This document shows, piece after piece, positions 1-9,160 of a stretch of DNA of 64,000 bases. The notes beneath the pieces are model-generated. The model was not told the origin of the DNA and did no database searches. It worked only from the letters and a program-made list of their open reading frames with translations. This DNA is from COE1 sp910588595 (lineage in GTDB: Bacteria > Bacillota > Clostridia > Lachnospirales > Lachnospiraceae): positions 42,177 through 106,176 of the forward strand of contig CARDBT010000005.1 of NCBI GenBank assembly GCA_948957135.1, read 5' to 3'. How positions within the stretch are numbered: the stretch's first letter is position 1; the number at the start of each line of letters is the position of its first letter. A program made the translations under genes and the position numbers.

Positions 1-966
1 ACGGCTCGTCACCGCGCTTCCACTCTCTGGGATACTCCCTCGTGATCACGGTGTCCGGCTGTTGTCCGAACTCAAAATGCTTGTGTTCAATGATGCGCGT
101 AAACGGTACATCCCGCTCCGTGTAATTGACCACTGCATTTCCCTGATAATTCTCCTCACCCTCCAAAAGCTCTGTCTCAAATGCGAGGGAACGATACTCC
201 AGCGCACCTTCACAATAATCAAAAAACGCATCGATCATACCGGTATAGAGCACTTTTTTAAACGAATGCCGCCCGTCATTTGTGACATATGTGTCATTTT
301 TGTCGTCCTTTCTGGCAAACTCTTCAAATGAGGTGTCAAGCTGTACCTCAATGCCCTCGAGGAGTCTCTCAACCATACCTGTATAGCCGCCCTTTGGAAT
401 CCCCTGATACGGATCATTAAAGTAGTTGTTGTCAAACGTAAAGCGAACAGGCAGACGCTTGATGATGAATGCCGGCAGTTCTTTGCAGTCGCGCCCCCAC
501 TGCTTCTCCGTATACCCTTTGACAAGTTTCTCATATATGTCTGTTCCGACAAGAGACAGCGCCTGTTCCTCGAGATTTGCAGGCTCTGTGATATTCAGGT
601 CCGCAATCTGCGATTGAATGCGCTCTCTTGCCTCCTTCGGCGTCCTGACATTCCACATTCTGGCAAATGTGTTCATGTTAAAAGGAAGATTGTAGAGTTC
701 GTCCTTGTAGACTGCCACCGGCGAGTTGACGTAATTGTTGAACTCCGCCAGCTCGTTGACATAGCTCCAGATCTTTTTGTCCGATGTATGGAATATATGA
801 GCGCCGTATCTGTGGACATGGATCCCCTTGATCTCCTCCGTATAGATATTCCCGGCGATGTGCCCCCTCCTGTCGATCACAAGACACTTTCTGCCGGCTT
901 TTTTCATCTCACTGGCAAACACGGCACCAAATAGCCCCGCACCGACCACCAAATAATCGTAATTCA
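1..966 (-). CDS. glf: UDP-galactopyranose mutase, C-terminus beyond window edge
   Basis: The flavoenzyme converts UDP-galactopyranose to UDP-galactofuranose, the donor for galactofuranose-containing surface glycans. The first residues MNYDYLVVGAGLFGA form the FAD-binding Rossmann motif. They are followed by CLVIDRRGHIAGN and by HRYGAHIFHTSDK, typical of the mutase active-site region. The ATG at 964-966 follows AGGAGGATTG. The frame stays open to base 1, giving 322 residues of a family that usually has about 365-380, so only the C-terminus is missing. It lies 19 bases downstream of the glycosyltransferase gene in the same direction, so the two are probably co-transcribed and may serve one glycan. 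Identity is clear; which glycan is made cannot be told. Confidence 0.93.
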
Positions 967-985
967 TTTCCAATCCTCCTAACTC

Positions 986-2083
986 CTAATTCATGATCAA
1001 TTTCGGCTCCACCGGTTTCCAATCCCGCGCAAGCTGTTCGTACTCGGCAGCCTTCTCTGTCAGTCTTGTCTGCTCAAGCTCATACTCCTTCTGAGGCAGC
1101 GCCCTGATCTTCGGAGATTTGGTAAGCTTCCTGCAGCACAGCGCCAACGCCATAAACGCAGACGTTCCGCTGCTCGCCACGTCGATCTCACTCTCACAGT
1201 CATATCCAGCCCGGTGAAACCACTTGGCAGCCTCCTCAAAATCCTCTTTCTTTATGAAGAAATATCCCAGCTCCATGCACATCTCCGCCGACGGTATCGT
1301 CGCCTCCTCACTCAGCGCTACTTTGAGCATACTGACTGGATTGTCCGTTATCCTGTAGATCTTGAGAAGCACGGCGATCATCTGTCTGCACAGCAGTTCC
1401 TTTCCCTCCGCGCGCTTCTCCACCAATGCGCGCTCAAAAAATCCCTCTGCAGTCCCCAGCTCCTCCTCTGTACCAGCCTTGTAGAGCTCCCGCAGATACA
1501 TTCCCATCAGCCGGTCAGAGAGCGCGCCGCGCTCTGCGATGATCTTCTCAAACACTCCAAAATCCCTGCTGCTGTGGCTGCCCTGCGGACGGTGCAGGAT
1601 CTCAATGTCACTGTCGTAGATCACCGGATTGAGATTAACGGTCTCATGAATCGGTTCGATCCATGTAAATTCCCTGAGTCTCTTAAATAATTTCGGCCGC
1701 AGGTCACGCGCAAAGTTTTCTGTCGGATGGTTGATCTGCTCTGTCACATAGATCATCTGTACGATCTCCACCTCAGGCAGCATGGCGCGCTTCAACGCCT
1801 TGAGCTTGTCCTGATTCTCGCGGTCTATGACCTCGTCCGCATCTGCCGAATAGATATAATCACCTGTGGCCTTTGAAAAGGCAAAATTTCTGGCAGCTGC
1901 AAAATCATCATTCCACGCGTAATCATACAGGTATGGTGTGTACTCTGATGCGATCTTTTTGGTGTCATCTGAGGAACCTGTATCCACGATAATGATCTCA
2001 TCCATTATATCCTTCAGCGAATCAAGACAATCCCGCAATACCGCAGATTCATTTTTTACGATCATGCATAAACTGAATTTCAT
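986..2083 (-). CDS. family 2 glycosyltransferase with C-terminal helical repeats
   Basis: This is a GT-A fold transferase. It begins MKFSLCMIVKNES, followed by EIIIVDTGSSDDT (nucleotide-sugar binding) and a DxD-like ADADE near residue 95. The C-terminal half (about residues 200-365) is helical and TPR-like, as in the SunS-type and flagellar-locus glycosyltransferases of Firmicutes. The ATG at 2081-2083 is chosen because AGGGGGG lies just upstream; an earlier in-frame start would add 12 residues without a good ribosome binding site. It precedes glf by 19 bases. A divergent gene upstream carries a sigma-28-like promoter, so a role in flagellin or surface glycosylation is possible but is inference. 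The acceptor is unknown. Confidence 0.85.
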   Translation of the reverse strand: MKFSLCMIVKNESAVLRDCLDSLKDIMDEIIIVDTGSSDDTKKIASEYTPYLYDYAWNDDFAAARNFAFSKATGDYIYSADADEVIDRENQDKLKALKRAMLPEVEIVQMIYVTEQINHPTENFARDLRPKLFKRLREFTWIEPIHETVNLNPVIYDSDIEILHRPQGSHSSRDFGVFEKIIAERGALSDRLMGMYLRELYKAGTEEELGTAEGFFERALVEKRAEGKELLCRQMIAVLLKIYRITDNPVSMLKVALSEEATIPSAEMCMELGYFFIKKEDFEEAAKWFHRAGYDCESEIDVASSGTSAFMALALCCRKLTKSPKIRALPQKEYELEQTRLTEKAAEYEQLARDWKPVEPKLIMN

Positions 2084-2304
2084 ACTTATACCCCCCTGCG
2101 TGCTTGACACGCATACCAATCAATCATTCTTGACAATAAAATACTGTTCCTGGATCTTATTGCATGAAAGCGACCTTCCTTCAACATTATCCTTCATGGC
2201 ATCATATTTTTGCTTGATATTATTGTAACGAACTTTACATAATTTCTCAACTATTTCTTTTATAAAATATCAAGAATAAAATTACAAGAAAGAGATCCAC
2301 AAGG

Positions 2305-2332
2305 TTAAGTTTTCAGAATATTCTGACGATAT
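2305..2332 (+). promoter_or_regulatory. sigma-28 (SigD/FliA)-like promoter
   Basis: TTAAGTTT (2305-2312) and GACGATAT (2325-2332) are separated by 12 bases. The flagellar sigma-28 consensus is TAAAGTTT, 11 bases, GCCGATAA, so 7 of 8 and 6 of 8 positions match. The site lies 43 bases upstream of the ATG at 2376. It suggests that gene belongs to the late flagellar or chemotaxis regulon. Confidence 0.5.
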
Positions 2333-2375
2333 AACTTATGTAGTGTATTTATGTAAATATTTGAGGAGGAGCCGC

Positions 2376-2849
2376 ATGGAATATCGACAGAAATATGAGA
2401 GTTTATTGCAGACACTGTGTAATGCATACAATAAAATGTTTAAACTGCTGGAATGTGTAGAGCACTGCGATCAGGAGCTCACACGCCTGTCACGGATCAA
2501 CCGCCCCAGCGTTGAGGAGGTTTGCCGTATCACCGAATACAAGGAGCGCCTGATCGTCACTTTAGATCAGATCTCGATCGCCATCGATCCTGTTCACGAT
2601 CAGCTTGATGGCATCCGGGCGCTTTGTCAGGAGATCGACAGCCACCCGATGTATCTCCACTTAAATGATCTGCAGCTGCTGGTCTACTACTATATCCGCC
2701 AGGTCATCAACAAGGAGGACATCAACAATCCGGAGATCATCGACCGCCTCAATTACTATAAGGAATCGCTGACGCTGGACAAGGCGCTCAGCGAAGTTCC
2801 CGAATCACAGAAACAGATCTTTATGCTGATGCCTGACAAAAAACTGTGA
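2376..2849 (+). CDS. small helical protein, possibly a FlgN/FliT-like flagellar chaperone
   Basis: This 157-residue protein is almost entirely helical and charged. It has no signal peptide and no membrane segment. The N-terminal half contains a heptad-like stretch (EYKERLIVTLDQI near residues 57-69) resembling the K-x-x-L-I turn seen in flagellar export chaperones of the FlgN type. The ATG at 2376 follows GAGGAGGAGCCGC; an in-frame ATG 33 bases earlier has no such site. It is transcribed alone from the sigma-28-like promoter and ends at a strong hairpin. The promoter and helical character fit a flagellar accessory protein, but I do not recognise the family with certainty. Confidence 0.55.
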   Translation: MEYRQKYESLLQTLCNAYNKMFKLLECVEHCDQELTRLSRINRPSVEEVCRITEYKERLIVTLDQISIAIDPVHDQLDGIRALCQEIDSHPMYLHLNDLQLLVYYYIRQVINKEDINNPEIIDRLNYYKESLTLDKALSEVPESQKQIFMLMPDKKL

Positions 2850-2858
2850 GTACAAGAT

Positions 2859-2909
2859 ATAATATGGGCGTGCAGAAGAGAGTGATCCTCAACTGCACGC
2901 CCATATTAT
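2859..2909. terminator. hairpin terminator after the helical protein gene
   Basis: A perfect 17-bp inverted repeat (2859-2875 and 2893-2909) with a 17-base loop lies 10 bases after the stop codon. The 3' side is A/T-rich rather than a clean T run. It may act in both directions. Confidence 0.6.
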
Positions 2910-3012
2910 TAAATAGTTAGAGTGAGCTGTGTACACTTATGGTATTAATATCCATTAAACGTACTTAAACAGTATAACACTATTTTCCATTTTAGTCAAT
3001 TGATTTTCCGTC

Positions 3013-3042
3013 GTATACTTAAAATTTGTATACTTAAAATTG
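3013..3042. repeat. 15-bp tandem repeat, two copies
   Basis: GTATACTTAAAATTT (3013-3027) is followed directly by GTATACTTAAAATTG (3028-3042). It lies in the AT-rich gap between the hairpin and the 3' end of the cyclase gene. It could be part of a terminator or a binding site; the sequence does not decide. Confidence 0.5.
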
Positions 3043-3074
3043 TTCGCTTAAATTTTCTCCTCATTGTCAGCCGT

Positions 3075-4994
3075 TCAGACAGTGCTTAACATTTCCGTTC
3101 CTTTTCGCTCTTTCTTAATCCGATACATCATCATATCGGACTGACCGATATAGTATTCAATGCCTTGTGTTTCATCTGCCGGGGAAGCGACTACCGTTCC
3201 CAGACTCATACTCAATCGTACCGGAAGTTCATGCCTTGTATTATACAACTCCACCCCATCCACGATCCTGCGCTTCAAAATGTCCGCACTGCACTCCTCA
3301 CTGTAGGTGCCAAGCATCAGAAATTCATCTCCGCCATAGCGGATGCACAGATACGAGCTGTCAGGACAGGACTGCTTTAAGATCATGGCTGCTGCCCTGA
3401 TCGCCTGATCTCCGATCTCGTGCCCATAGATATCATTGATCGATTTGAGCCCATCGAGGTCGGCAAACAGGAATATCGTCTGCCTGCCCTCGTCCCTGTT
3501 TTTCTCCAGCATAGGTTCTGCCAGATCTTTTATGGCAAACCTGTTATAGAGGTCTGTAAGCGAATCATGCATATACATATGCGCCAGTTTCCGGTTCAGC
3601 TTCCTGATGCAGGCATTCTGTTTGATATGTTCGATCGCCGCATTGAGTTCACTCACCCAGTAAAACAGATTCTCATTAAAGATATAGTCCATACATTCCT
3701 GCAGGATGCAGTATCCAAAATTCCTGCCGTAAAGATGCAATGGAAGAAACACAAACACGTGGGAATCCTTTCCATCCTTAAGATAATCTTCCGGCACCAG
3801 ACTTGATGTCTGTATCATCTGCGGTTCATACTGTTGCGCCGGATCCATATTCTCTTTGAACATCAGGCGCATCTGCTGCGGATAATCTTTCCCGCTGCTC
3901 TTTGCCTCACTGTCCACATAGTGGTTAAGCTCGTATTCATCCTGATCGATCATGAGGCACAGATGCGAAAATGAAAATCGGATCCGCTCGCCCTCGAGCA
4001 CAGAACAAAACTCACGTTCGTCCCTGCACGATAAGAGCTGTTTCTGCATGACATTGATGCGCCATCTGATCCCCAGATTGTCATATTCCATATCGGACTT
4101 TTGCTTCTGCACTTTCTGAAAAAGTTCAATCCCCCTGTCACAGCCACAGCTCAGATTGGGGCTGAACTCTGATCTCACATAGACCGCGTGCGGATATTCC
4201 CTGCCCTCCATCATGCCGAGCAGCTGCTCCACCGCCTGCCTGCCCAGGCTCTCCTTGCTCCTTCCCACGCTGGAGATGGACGGAATATTGCAGTACGCCT
4301 GTGACAGATCGTCAAAGCCTGTCACGAGCAGATCATCGGGCACCTTATATCCAAACTGTTCTGCCATCTTGATATATCCGATCGCCATATCGTCATTTGC
4401 ACACACGACAGCATCCGGAATGCCAATCCCCATCTCATAAAAATCGAGGAACGCCTGCTCCCCGCTCTCGCGGGAAAAGGCATAATCGCGTATTCTCCTG
4501 GTTTCAACAGGGATGGCATGTCCGGTGAGCACATCGACAAACGCTTTTTTGCGCTCTTTATTTTCTATGTGGTCACAAAATCCCCCGACATAATTCATTG
4601 TGCGGCAGCCGTGTACCGTGATCAGATGCTCTATCAGCTCTGACATCGCAGCATAATTGTTAGTACCGATAAAATGAAATTCCGGCACATCCTGTTCGAG
4701 GCTGATACAGGGGATATTTCTGCTCCTGATCTGTTCCATCAGCGATTCGATCCTGTTGTACGATGCGATATTGTTAGATAATATGAGCATCCCATCAAAT
4801 TCTGACTGAAGAGCAAGATTGAAAATGCGGTACTCACCGTCATTGAACTCTTTTTCCTCCTCAAATCCTCCATATGTATTGAATATATACAGATCATTGC
4901 CTGTCTCTTCGACTTTCTGCTGCATACCTTTCAGTATCCCGCCGATGTGTTCGCCGTTCCATGCAGTAGAAAATACCGCTATCTTCTTTCCCAT
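3075..4994 (-). CDS. diguanylate cyclase with LacI-type periplasmic-binding-like sensor
   Basis: Residues 1 to about 285 resemble the sugar-binding half of LacI/GalR regulators: VFSTAWNGEHIGGILKGM, then DAVVCANDDMAIGYI, then VTGFDDLSQA. There is no helix-turn-helix, signal peptide or membrane segment, so the sensor is cytoplasmic. About 180 linker residues follow, then a GGDEF domain (about 470-620) with LFADLDGLKSINDIYGHEIG and an intact GGDEF near residue 553. The inhibitory RxxD site that should precede it is absent (DSSY in that region). The enzyme should make cyclic di-GMP in response to an imported sugar. The ATG at 4992-4994 follows AAGGGGATGG. It lies 57 bases behind the chemoreceptor gene, probably in one operon. 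The ligand is unknown. Confidence 0.87.
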   Translation of the reverse strand: MGKKIAVFSTAWNGEHIGGILKGMQQKVEETGNDLYIFNTYGGFEEEKEFNDGEYRIFNLALQSEFDGMLILSNNIASYNRIESLMEQIRSRNIPCISLEQDVPEFHFIGTNNYAAMSELIEHLITVHGCRTMNYVGGFCDHIENKERKKAFVDVLTGHAIPVETRRIRDYAFSRESGEQAFLDFYEMGIGIPDAVVCANDDMAIGYIKMAEQFGYKVPDDLLVTGFDDLSQAYCNIPSISSVGRSKESLGRQAVEQLLGMMEGREYPHAVYVRSEFSPNLSCGCDRGIELFQKVQKQKSDMEYDNLGIRWRINVMQKQLLSCRDEREFCSVLEGERIRFSFSHLCLMIDQDEYELNHYVDSEAKSSGKDYPQQMRLMFKENMDPAQQYEPQMIQTSSLVPEDYLKDGKDSHVFVFLPLHLYGRNFGYCILQECMDYIFNENLFYWVSELNAAIEHIKQNACIRKLNRKLAHMYMHDSLTDLYNRFAIKDLAEPMLEKNRDEGRQTIFLFADLDGLKSINDIYGHEIGDQAIRAAAMILKQSCPDSSYLCIRYGGDEFLMLGTYSEECSADILKRRIVDGVELYNTRHELPVRLSMSLGTVVASPADETQGIEYYIGQSDMMMYRIKKERKGTEMLSTV

Positions 4995-5051
4995 TGATAA
5001 CCATCCCCTTAATATCCTGTCCCAGACAGTTCCTTATCCGGCAAGCCGCTC

Positions 5052-7529
5052 TCAATGCTGCCCTGTAATGAAATAATTCAGGTTTTCCTCCACTGCGATC
5101 GACAGATTTTTGAGCTCCACTGCCGTTCTTGCCAGCGATGCCGTGGCATCATTGAGCTCATTCATCGACGTGTTGGTCTGCTCTGTCGTCGCGGCGTTCT
5201 CCTCCGCTATCGCGGACAGGTTCGTCATAAGTCCTACCACATGCTCTCCTGATCTGCCGCACACGTCGACCTGATCCTGCACAACACCCATACCAACAAC
5301 AGCATTGGATATCCCTTCGTCAACAACCGCAAATTTCGCCTTGGTCTCATCGAGCGCTGTCTTCTGGCTCATGATCATGTCTGTCACTTCGTTGATGGAC
5401 TGCACGGTCTGCTGAGACTCCTTCGACAATGCCAGAATGATATCATCGATGACTTTTGCCGATGAGTTGGTCTGTTCTGCAAGTTTCTGGATCTCACTTG
5501 CCACCACTGCAAAACCTCTGCCTGCCTCTCCTGCCCTCGCCGCCTCTATGCTGGCATTCAGCGACAGCAGGTTTGTCTGGCTTGCAATCTCTGCGATCAG
5601 GTTGACAACTTCCTGGATCTTTACGACGGATTCGTTTGTCTTGTGGATCTGATCGGATATCCTTACAAATGCCTCCGTTGTCTGATCGCTCGTGCTGCTC
5701 AGTTCGTGGACGATCTTTGCCGCCTCTGAACCCTTTTGATTCATCTCCTTTGCAGTGTCTGACAGATTGTTCACGCTCTCTGTGATCTGGGACATGTTTT
5801 CCTGCATGATCGTTACCTGCTGGGAGGACTCGGAGATATCTCCTGCCTGTGTCGCCGCTCCCCTTGCGATCTCTTCCAAAGCCGTGCTCACCACCTCCGA
5901 GGCGTTCCTGGTCTTGTTTGCCTTACTTTCAAGCTCACTTCCTGCCTCCGCGAGATTTGTTGAGATACCTTTCAGCTGGCTGATACTGCCCTCAAGTTTG
6001 TCCAAAAATCCATTCAGGTTTCTGCCAAACTGTGAGAACTCGTCATTTTTATCCGCCCTGATCCTGACAGAAATATTTCCCTGAGCGATCTTGTCCAGCG
6101 ATTTCTTAAAGTTCGTCACTCCTCTGTCAATACCGGTGCCGATCAGGATCGTCATACCGACAAGTATCATTGACGCCACGATCAGCACGATCACACTCAG
6201 CTTCTCCACAGTCGATTTGATCTGTGCCATATCCTTGGATGCCATACCCTTGATCACCTCGCACAAGGTTGTTAGATCCGCGTTCAGCGTCGCATTTTCC
6301 GCCTTTAATGCAAGGATCTTGTCATCGAGTGCTTTCATCTGTGAGAGGATCTCCTTCTTGGCGCCGAGTTTCGCTGTTGAATCCTCAGCAAGCCCGCTGT
6401 CTGTCGTATATAACGGTATATTGGTCTCCATCTCTGTGAGCAGCTGGTCGATTCCTGTGTAGATCTCCGTCACATCTTTTCCCTCAACCACCAGCTTGCT
6501 GTACGATTCAACTTCCTTATCAAGCTGCTCCAGGCTTCCACCGAAACCATAGGCACCCGAATAAGCCCCGCCGTACTTGTAGCCATATGTCATATCATTG
6601 GGCTCCAGATAAAGCGTATACTCTATATTGGCGTAATCCTGGGGATCATACTCACTGATCGGAATCTGCACTGCAAACTCCTCCCATGCCCCGTCACCGA
6701 TATCGTTAAAGTTACAACCCACACGGATCGCCCTCTGTCCATCAAACGTGGTGACTTCGCTGTCCACATAAGCCGTATTGGAACCAGTCACCGAACCGAC
6801 TGCATCCAGATCAACCTCCGCCTGATCTGCCCCCTTGGTAAACTTGATATCCGTGATATAACAGTCGCCGTGATAGGTAAGTGTCCCACCGATTCTAAAG
6901 ATCAGAGAATTCCTCCTCACACCGTGTGGCACAGGTCCTGTGTAGACAAGCTTTTCGTATTCTTTGCCGTCTATCTCTACACGCTCACCGCTCGTCCACA
7001 TTGTGGCATCCATCCACTTGATCTCTATCCATTCAGGCTTGTCGATCAACACGGAAAAGCTATCAGAGAGAGCACTGTTCGCTTCCATGTACTGTCCGTA
7101 CAGTCCGCTTGCACCGTCAAATCCCCTAGTGTTGCTCATCTTACTGATCTCGCTGTAATTAGTCTGGATCCTTGTCAGTTCATCCAGCATTTTGCTGATA
7201 TTTTCCCTGTATGCCAAACCTGTCATGTCCTGCAGCGATTCCACGTTAGAGAGCATCTGGGACAAGTTGTCCAGAATGTTATCCAGATACTTCTGGTCGA
7301 TATAGTACTGATACTGTGCCTCCAATGCAAGGTTTTTCGCCTGTAGCACGTCGATCTCATTGACGATCGAGCCGATCTCGCTGTTGCTGCTGTTCCTGTT
7401 TAGCGAATTGATCCCCAGCACGCCGATGCAGACCGCCACCAGGATCGAAAAGATCCCCATCAGCAGTATCTTGCTCTTGATCGTCTGAAACACGCCTGTA
7501 CCTCCCATTGCATTTTTATCCCCATTCAT
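5052..7529 (-). CDS. methyl-accepting chemotaxis protein with beta-sandwich, carbohydrate-binding-like insert
   Basis: This 825-residue chemoreceptor has a first membrane helix at about 21-43, an extracellular region of roughly 400 residues, a second helix at about 441-463 and a HAMP domain (ISVRIRADKNDEF). Its cytoplasmic signalling hairpin has the invariant tip EIASQTNLLSLNASIEAARA and GFAVVASEIQKLAEQT. The extracellular part is two helical stretches flanking a beta-rich block at about 166-328 (WIEIKWMDATMW, LIFRIGGTLTYHGDCYITDI). This block looks like the ligand-binding jelly roll of xylanase/mannanase-type binding modules. The ATG at 7527-7529 follows GGAGGATG. It sits between a GH43 gene and the cyclase gene on the same strand. 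I infer that it senses plant polysaccharide fragments. Confidence 0.92.
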   Translation of the reverse strand: MNGDKNAMGGTGVFQTIKSKILLMGIFSILVAVCIGVLGINSLNRNSSNSEIGSIVNEIDVLQAKNLALEAQYQYYIDQKYLDNILDNLSQMLSNVESLQDMTGLAYRENISKMLDELTRIQTNYSEISKMSNTRGFDGASGLYGQYMEANSALSDSFSVLIDKPEWIEIKWMDATMWTSGERVEIDGKEYEKLVYTGPVPHGVRRNSLIFRIGGTLTYHGDCYITDIKFTKGADQAEVDLDAVGSVTGSNTAYVDSEVTTFDGQRAIRVGCNFNDIGDGAWEEFAVQIPISEYDPQDYANIEYTLYLEPNDMTYGYKYGGAYSGAYGFGGSLEQLDKEVESYSKLVVEGKDVTEIYTGIDQLLTEMETNIPLYTTDSGLAEDSTAKLGAKKEILSQMKALDDKILALKAENATLNADLTTLCEVIKGMASKDMAQIKSTVEKLSVIVLIVASMILVGMTILIGTGIDRGVTNFKKSLDKIAQGNISVRIRADKNDEFSQFGRNLNGFLDKLEGSISQLKGISTNLAEAGSELESKANKTRNASEVVSTALEEIARGAATQAGDISESSQQVTIMQENMSQITESVNNLSDTAKEMNQKGSEAAKIVHELSSTSDQTTEAFVRISDQIHKTNESVVKIQEVVNLIAEIASQTNLLSLNASIEAARAGEAGRGFAVVASEIQKLAEQTNSSAKVIDDIILALSKESQQTVQSINEVTDMIMSQKTALDETKAKFAVVDEGISNAVVGMGVVQDQVDVCGRSGEHVVGLMTNLSAIAEENAATTEQTNTSMNELNDATASLARTAVELKNLSIAVEENLNYFITGQH

Positions 7530-7662
7530 GATGTCATCCTCCGTTCTTATCCCGACAGCCTAAAAAGCCTGTCTCAAAATATAAAAGCTCCACGATATAC
7601 TGTATGGCATAAACCGGCAGCAAGCCGCATGCAAACAAAATATCATGTCCTTGCTTTTTATA

Positions 7663-9090
7663 TTATTTCTCTGTACCCTGCGCCTCTGTCCTCAACGCAA
7701 AGGACAACAGCGATGCATTCCCGCCGCCGCAGTAGGTGAGATAGATCGCGTGCACGCCGTCGTCAAGCGCGATCGGTGCACTGTACTCCTCCCAGACGTT
7801 GGTGTTGTGGATGGGGATCTTTGCGAGCACCTCCCCGTCCCACTTCGTCCGGACCTCAAACCATCCTTCCGCGTAGCCGCGCGTCCTGATCGATATTGCC
7901 GTCACATGCTTACAGTCGAAATACTTGAACCCTGCCGTCGCCGAATGCCTCATGTTGCCGATATAGCCCGGATTCTCATCGCCGTCGCGCCCGTCCTGCA
8001 TGATCTTCGGGAAACGGTCGTCCCCGACATATACGGACATCGTGTCCGTAAACAGATTGCAGGCAAGATATGCACCGTACTCGCCCTCACCCACAAGCGG
8101 TCCGCCATTCAATCCGCAGGAGGTCATCTCTGCCTGCACGATCGTTCCATCGGAAAGCAGTTCGATCTTCTCCGCACAGCCCTGACGGCTGTACCATGTA
8201 CCATTCGTGTGACGGTGGTAGAAAATGTACCACGACCCGCCAATCTCCACGATACTGCCGTGATTATTGGCACCATATGCCATCGGGCGGTCAGCCGGCT
8301 TGTAGCTGTCTATGTGCAGATCACAGTTGCTGACGATGACGCCCCCGTAGACAAACCCCTCGTCAGGCTTGTCGCTGACCGCGTAGCACAGCTCATGCAT
8401 CACGATTGACGAGTAGATGAAATAATACTTCTCCCCCACCACGCGGATCGAAGCTGCCTCAAAGTATTCATGACCTTCATATCCCGTCCCGTCACTGTAC
8501 TCACAGCCCGGAACGATGATGCGCGGCGCCTCCACGACCGTGAGCATATCCGCGTCGAGTACCGTCACCATGGCACCGCTCCTTGTGCGGTCTCCCCGTG
8601 AACAGAACCCTGTGTACAGATATGTCCGGTCGCCTAAAGTCAGCACCCCCGGATCAAACTGCGGCTCGTCGCCTTCCCGCTCGCCGAGGCGGGTGTCATC
8701 ATCGTAGTGTACATAGCCGTAAAATTCATACTTCCCCGCCGGCGTGTCGCAGACTGCAACCGACACGACACAGACTTTATCGAGCACATAGTACAGATAA
8801 TATCTGCCGTCCGGCCCTACCGTGACATCGGGTGCATACAGACACATTTTCCCGTCTTTGTTCAACGGATCGGCATCCTTTGGATAGATGACACCCTCAT
8901 AGCGCCAACTGCCCAGATCATCCACCGGCGCTGACCAGCACACATAGTCCCCCATACAGAACACGTACCCGTTATAATAGTCATGCGAACCGTAGACATA
9001 CACTCTGTCTCCGAACACATACGGCTCACCGTCCGGTATGTACTCCCACGGGGGCAGGTATGGGTTCAACGCCTGCACTTTTTCACTCAT
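7663..9090 (-). CDS. GH43 glycosidase with C-terminal CBM6-like domain, no signal peptide
   Basis: The five-bladed propeller of family 43 is recognised from three acid-bearing segments: NPYLPPWEYIPDGEP with the base Asp, YAPDVTVGPDGRYYLYY, and GHEYFEAASIRVVGEKYYF with the acid Glu. Residues about 350-470 form a beta-sandwich (HVTAISIRTRGYAEGWFEVR) like a CBM6-type module. Family members remove arabinofuranose or xylose from xylan or arabinan; which one this cleaves is not decided. It begins MSEKVQALN without a signal sequence and is probably cytoplasmic, acting on imported oligosaccharides. The ATG at 9088-9090 follows GGTGAG. It is 70 bases downstream of the GH5 gene in the same run of minus-strand genes. 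Confidence 0.85.
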   Translation of the reverse strand: MSEKVQALNPYLPPWEYIPDGEPYVFGDRVYVYGSHDYYNGYVFCMGDYVCWSAPVDDLGSWRYEGVIYPKDADPLNKDGKMCLYAPDVTVGPDGRYYLYYVLDKVCVVSVAVCDTPAGKYEFYGYVHYDDDTRLGEREGDEPQFDPGVLTLGDRTYLYTGFCSRGDRTRSGAMVTVLDADMLTVVEAPRIIVPGCEYSDGTGYEGHEYFEAASIRVVGEKYYFIYSSIVMHELCYAVSDKPDEGFVYGGVIVSNCDLHIDSYKPADRPMAYGANNHGSIVEIGGSWYIFYHRHTNGTWYSRQGCAEKIELLSDGTIVQAEMTSCGLNGGPLVGEGEYGAYLACNLFTDTMSVYVGDDRFPKIMQDGRDGDENPGYIGNMRHSATAGFKYFDCKHVTAISIRTRGYAEGWFEVRTKWDGEVLAKIPIHNTNVWEEYSAPIALDDGVHAIYLTYCGGGNASLLSFALRTEAQGTEK

Positions 9091-9160
9091 AATCTCACCA
9101 TTCCTTTCCTCACTCTTCCATCTCCGAAACTCTGTTCATTCCTCTTTTGGAATATGCTTG

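Noticed and set aside
7530..7662. Possible sigma-28 promoter for the chemoreceptor gene
   Set aside because: The best -10-like string (TCGGGATAA) carries an extra base and no TAAA-type -35 is found at the right distance.
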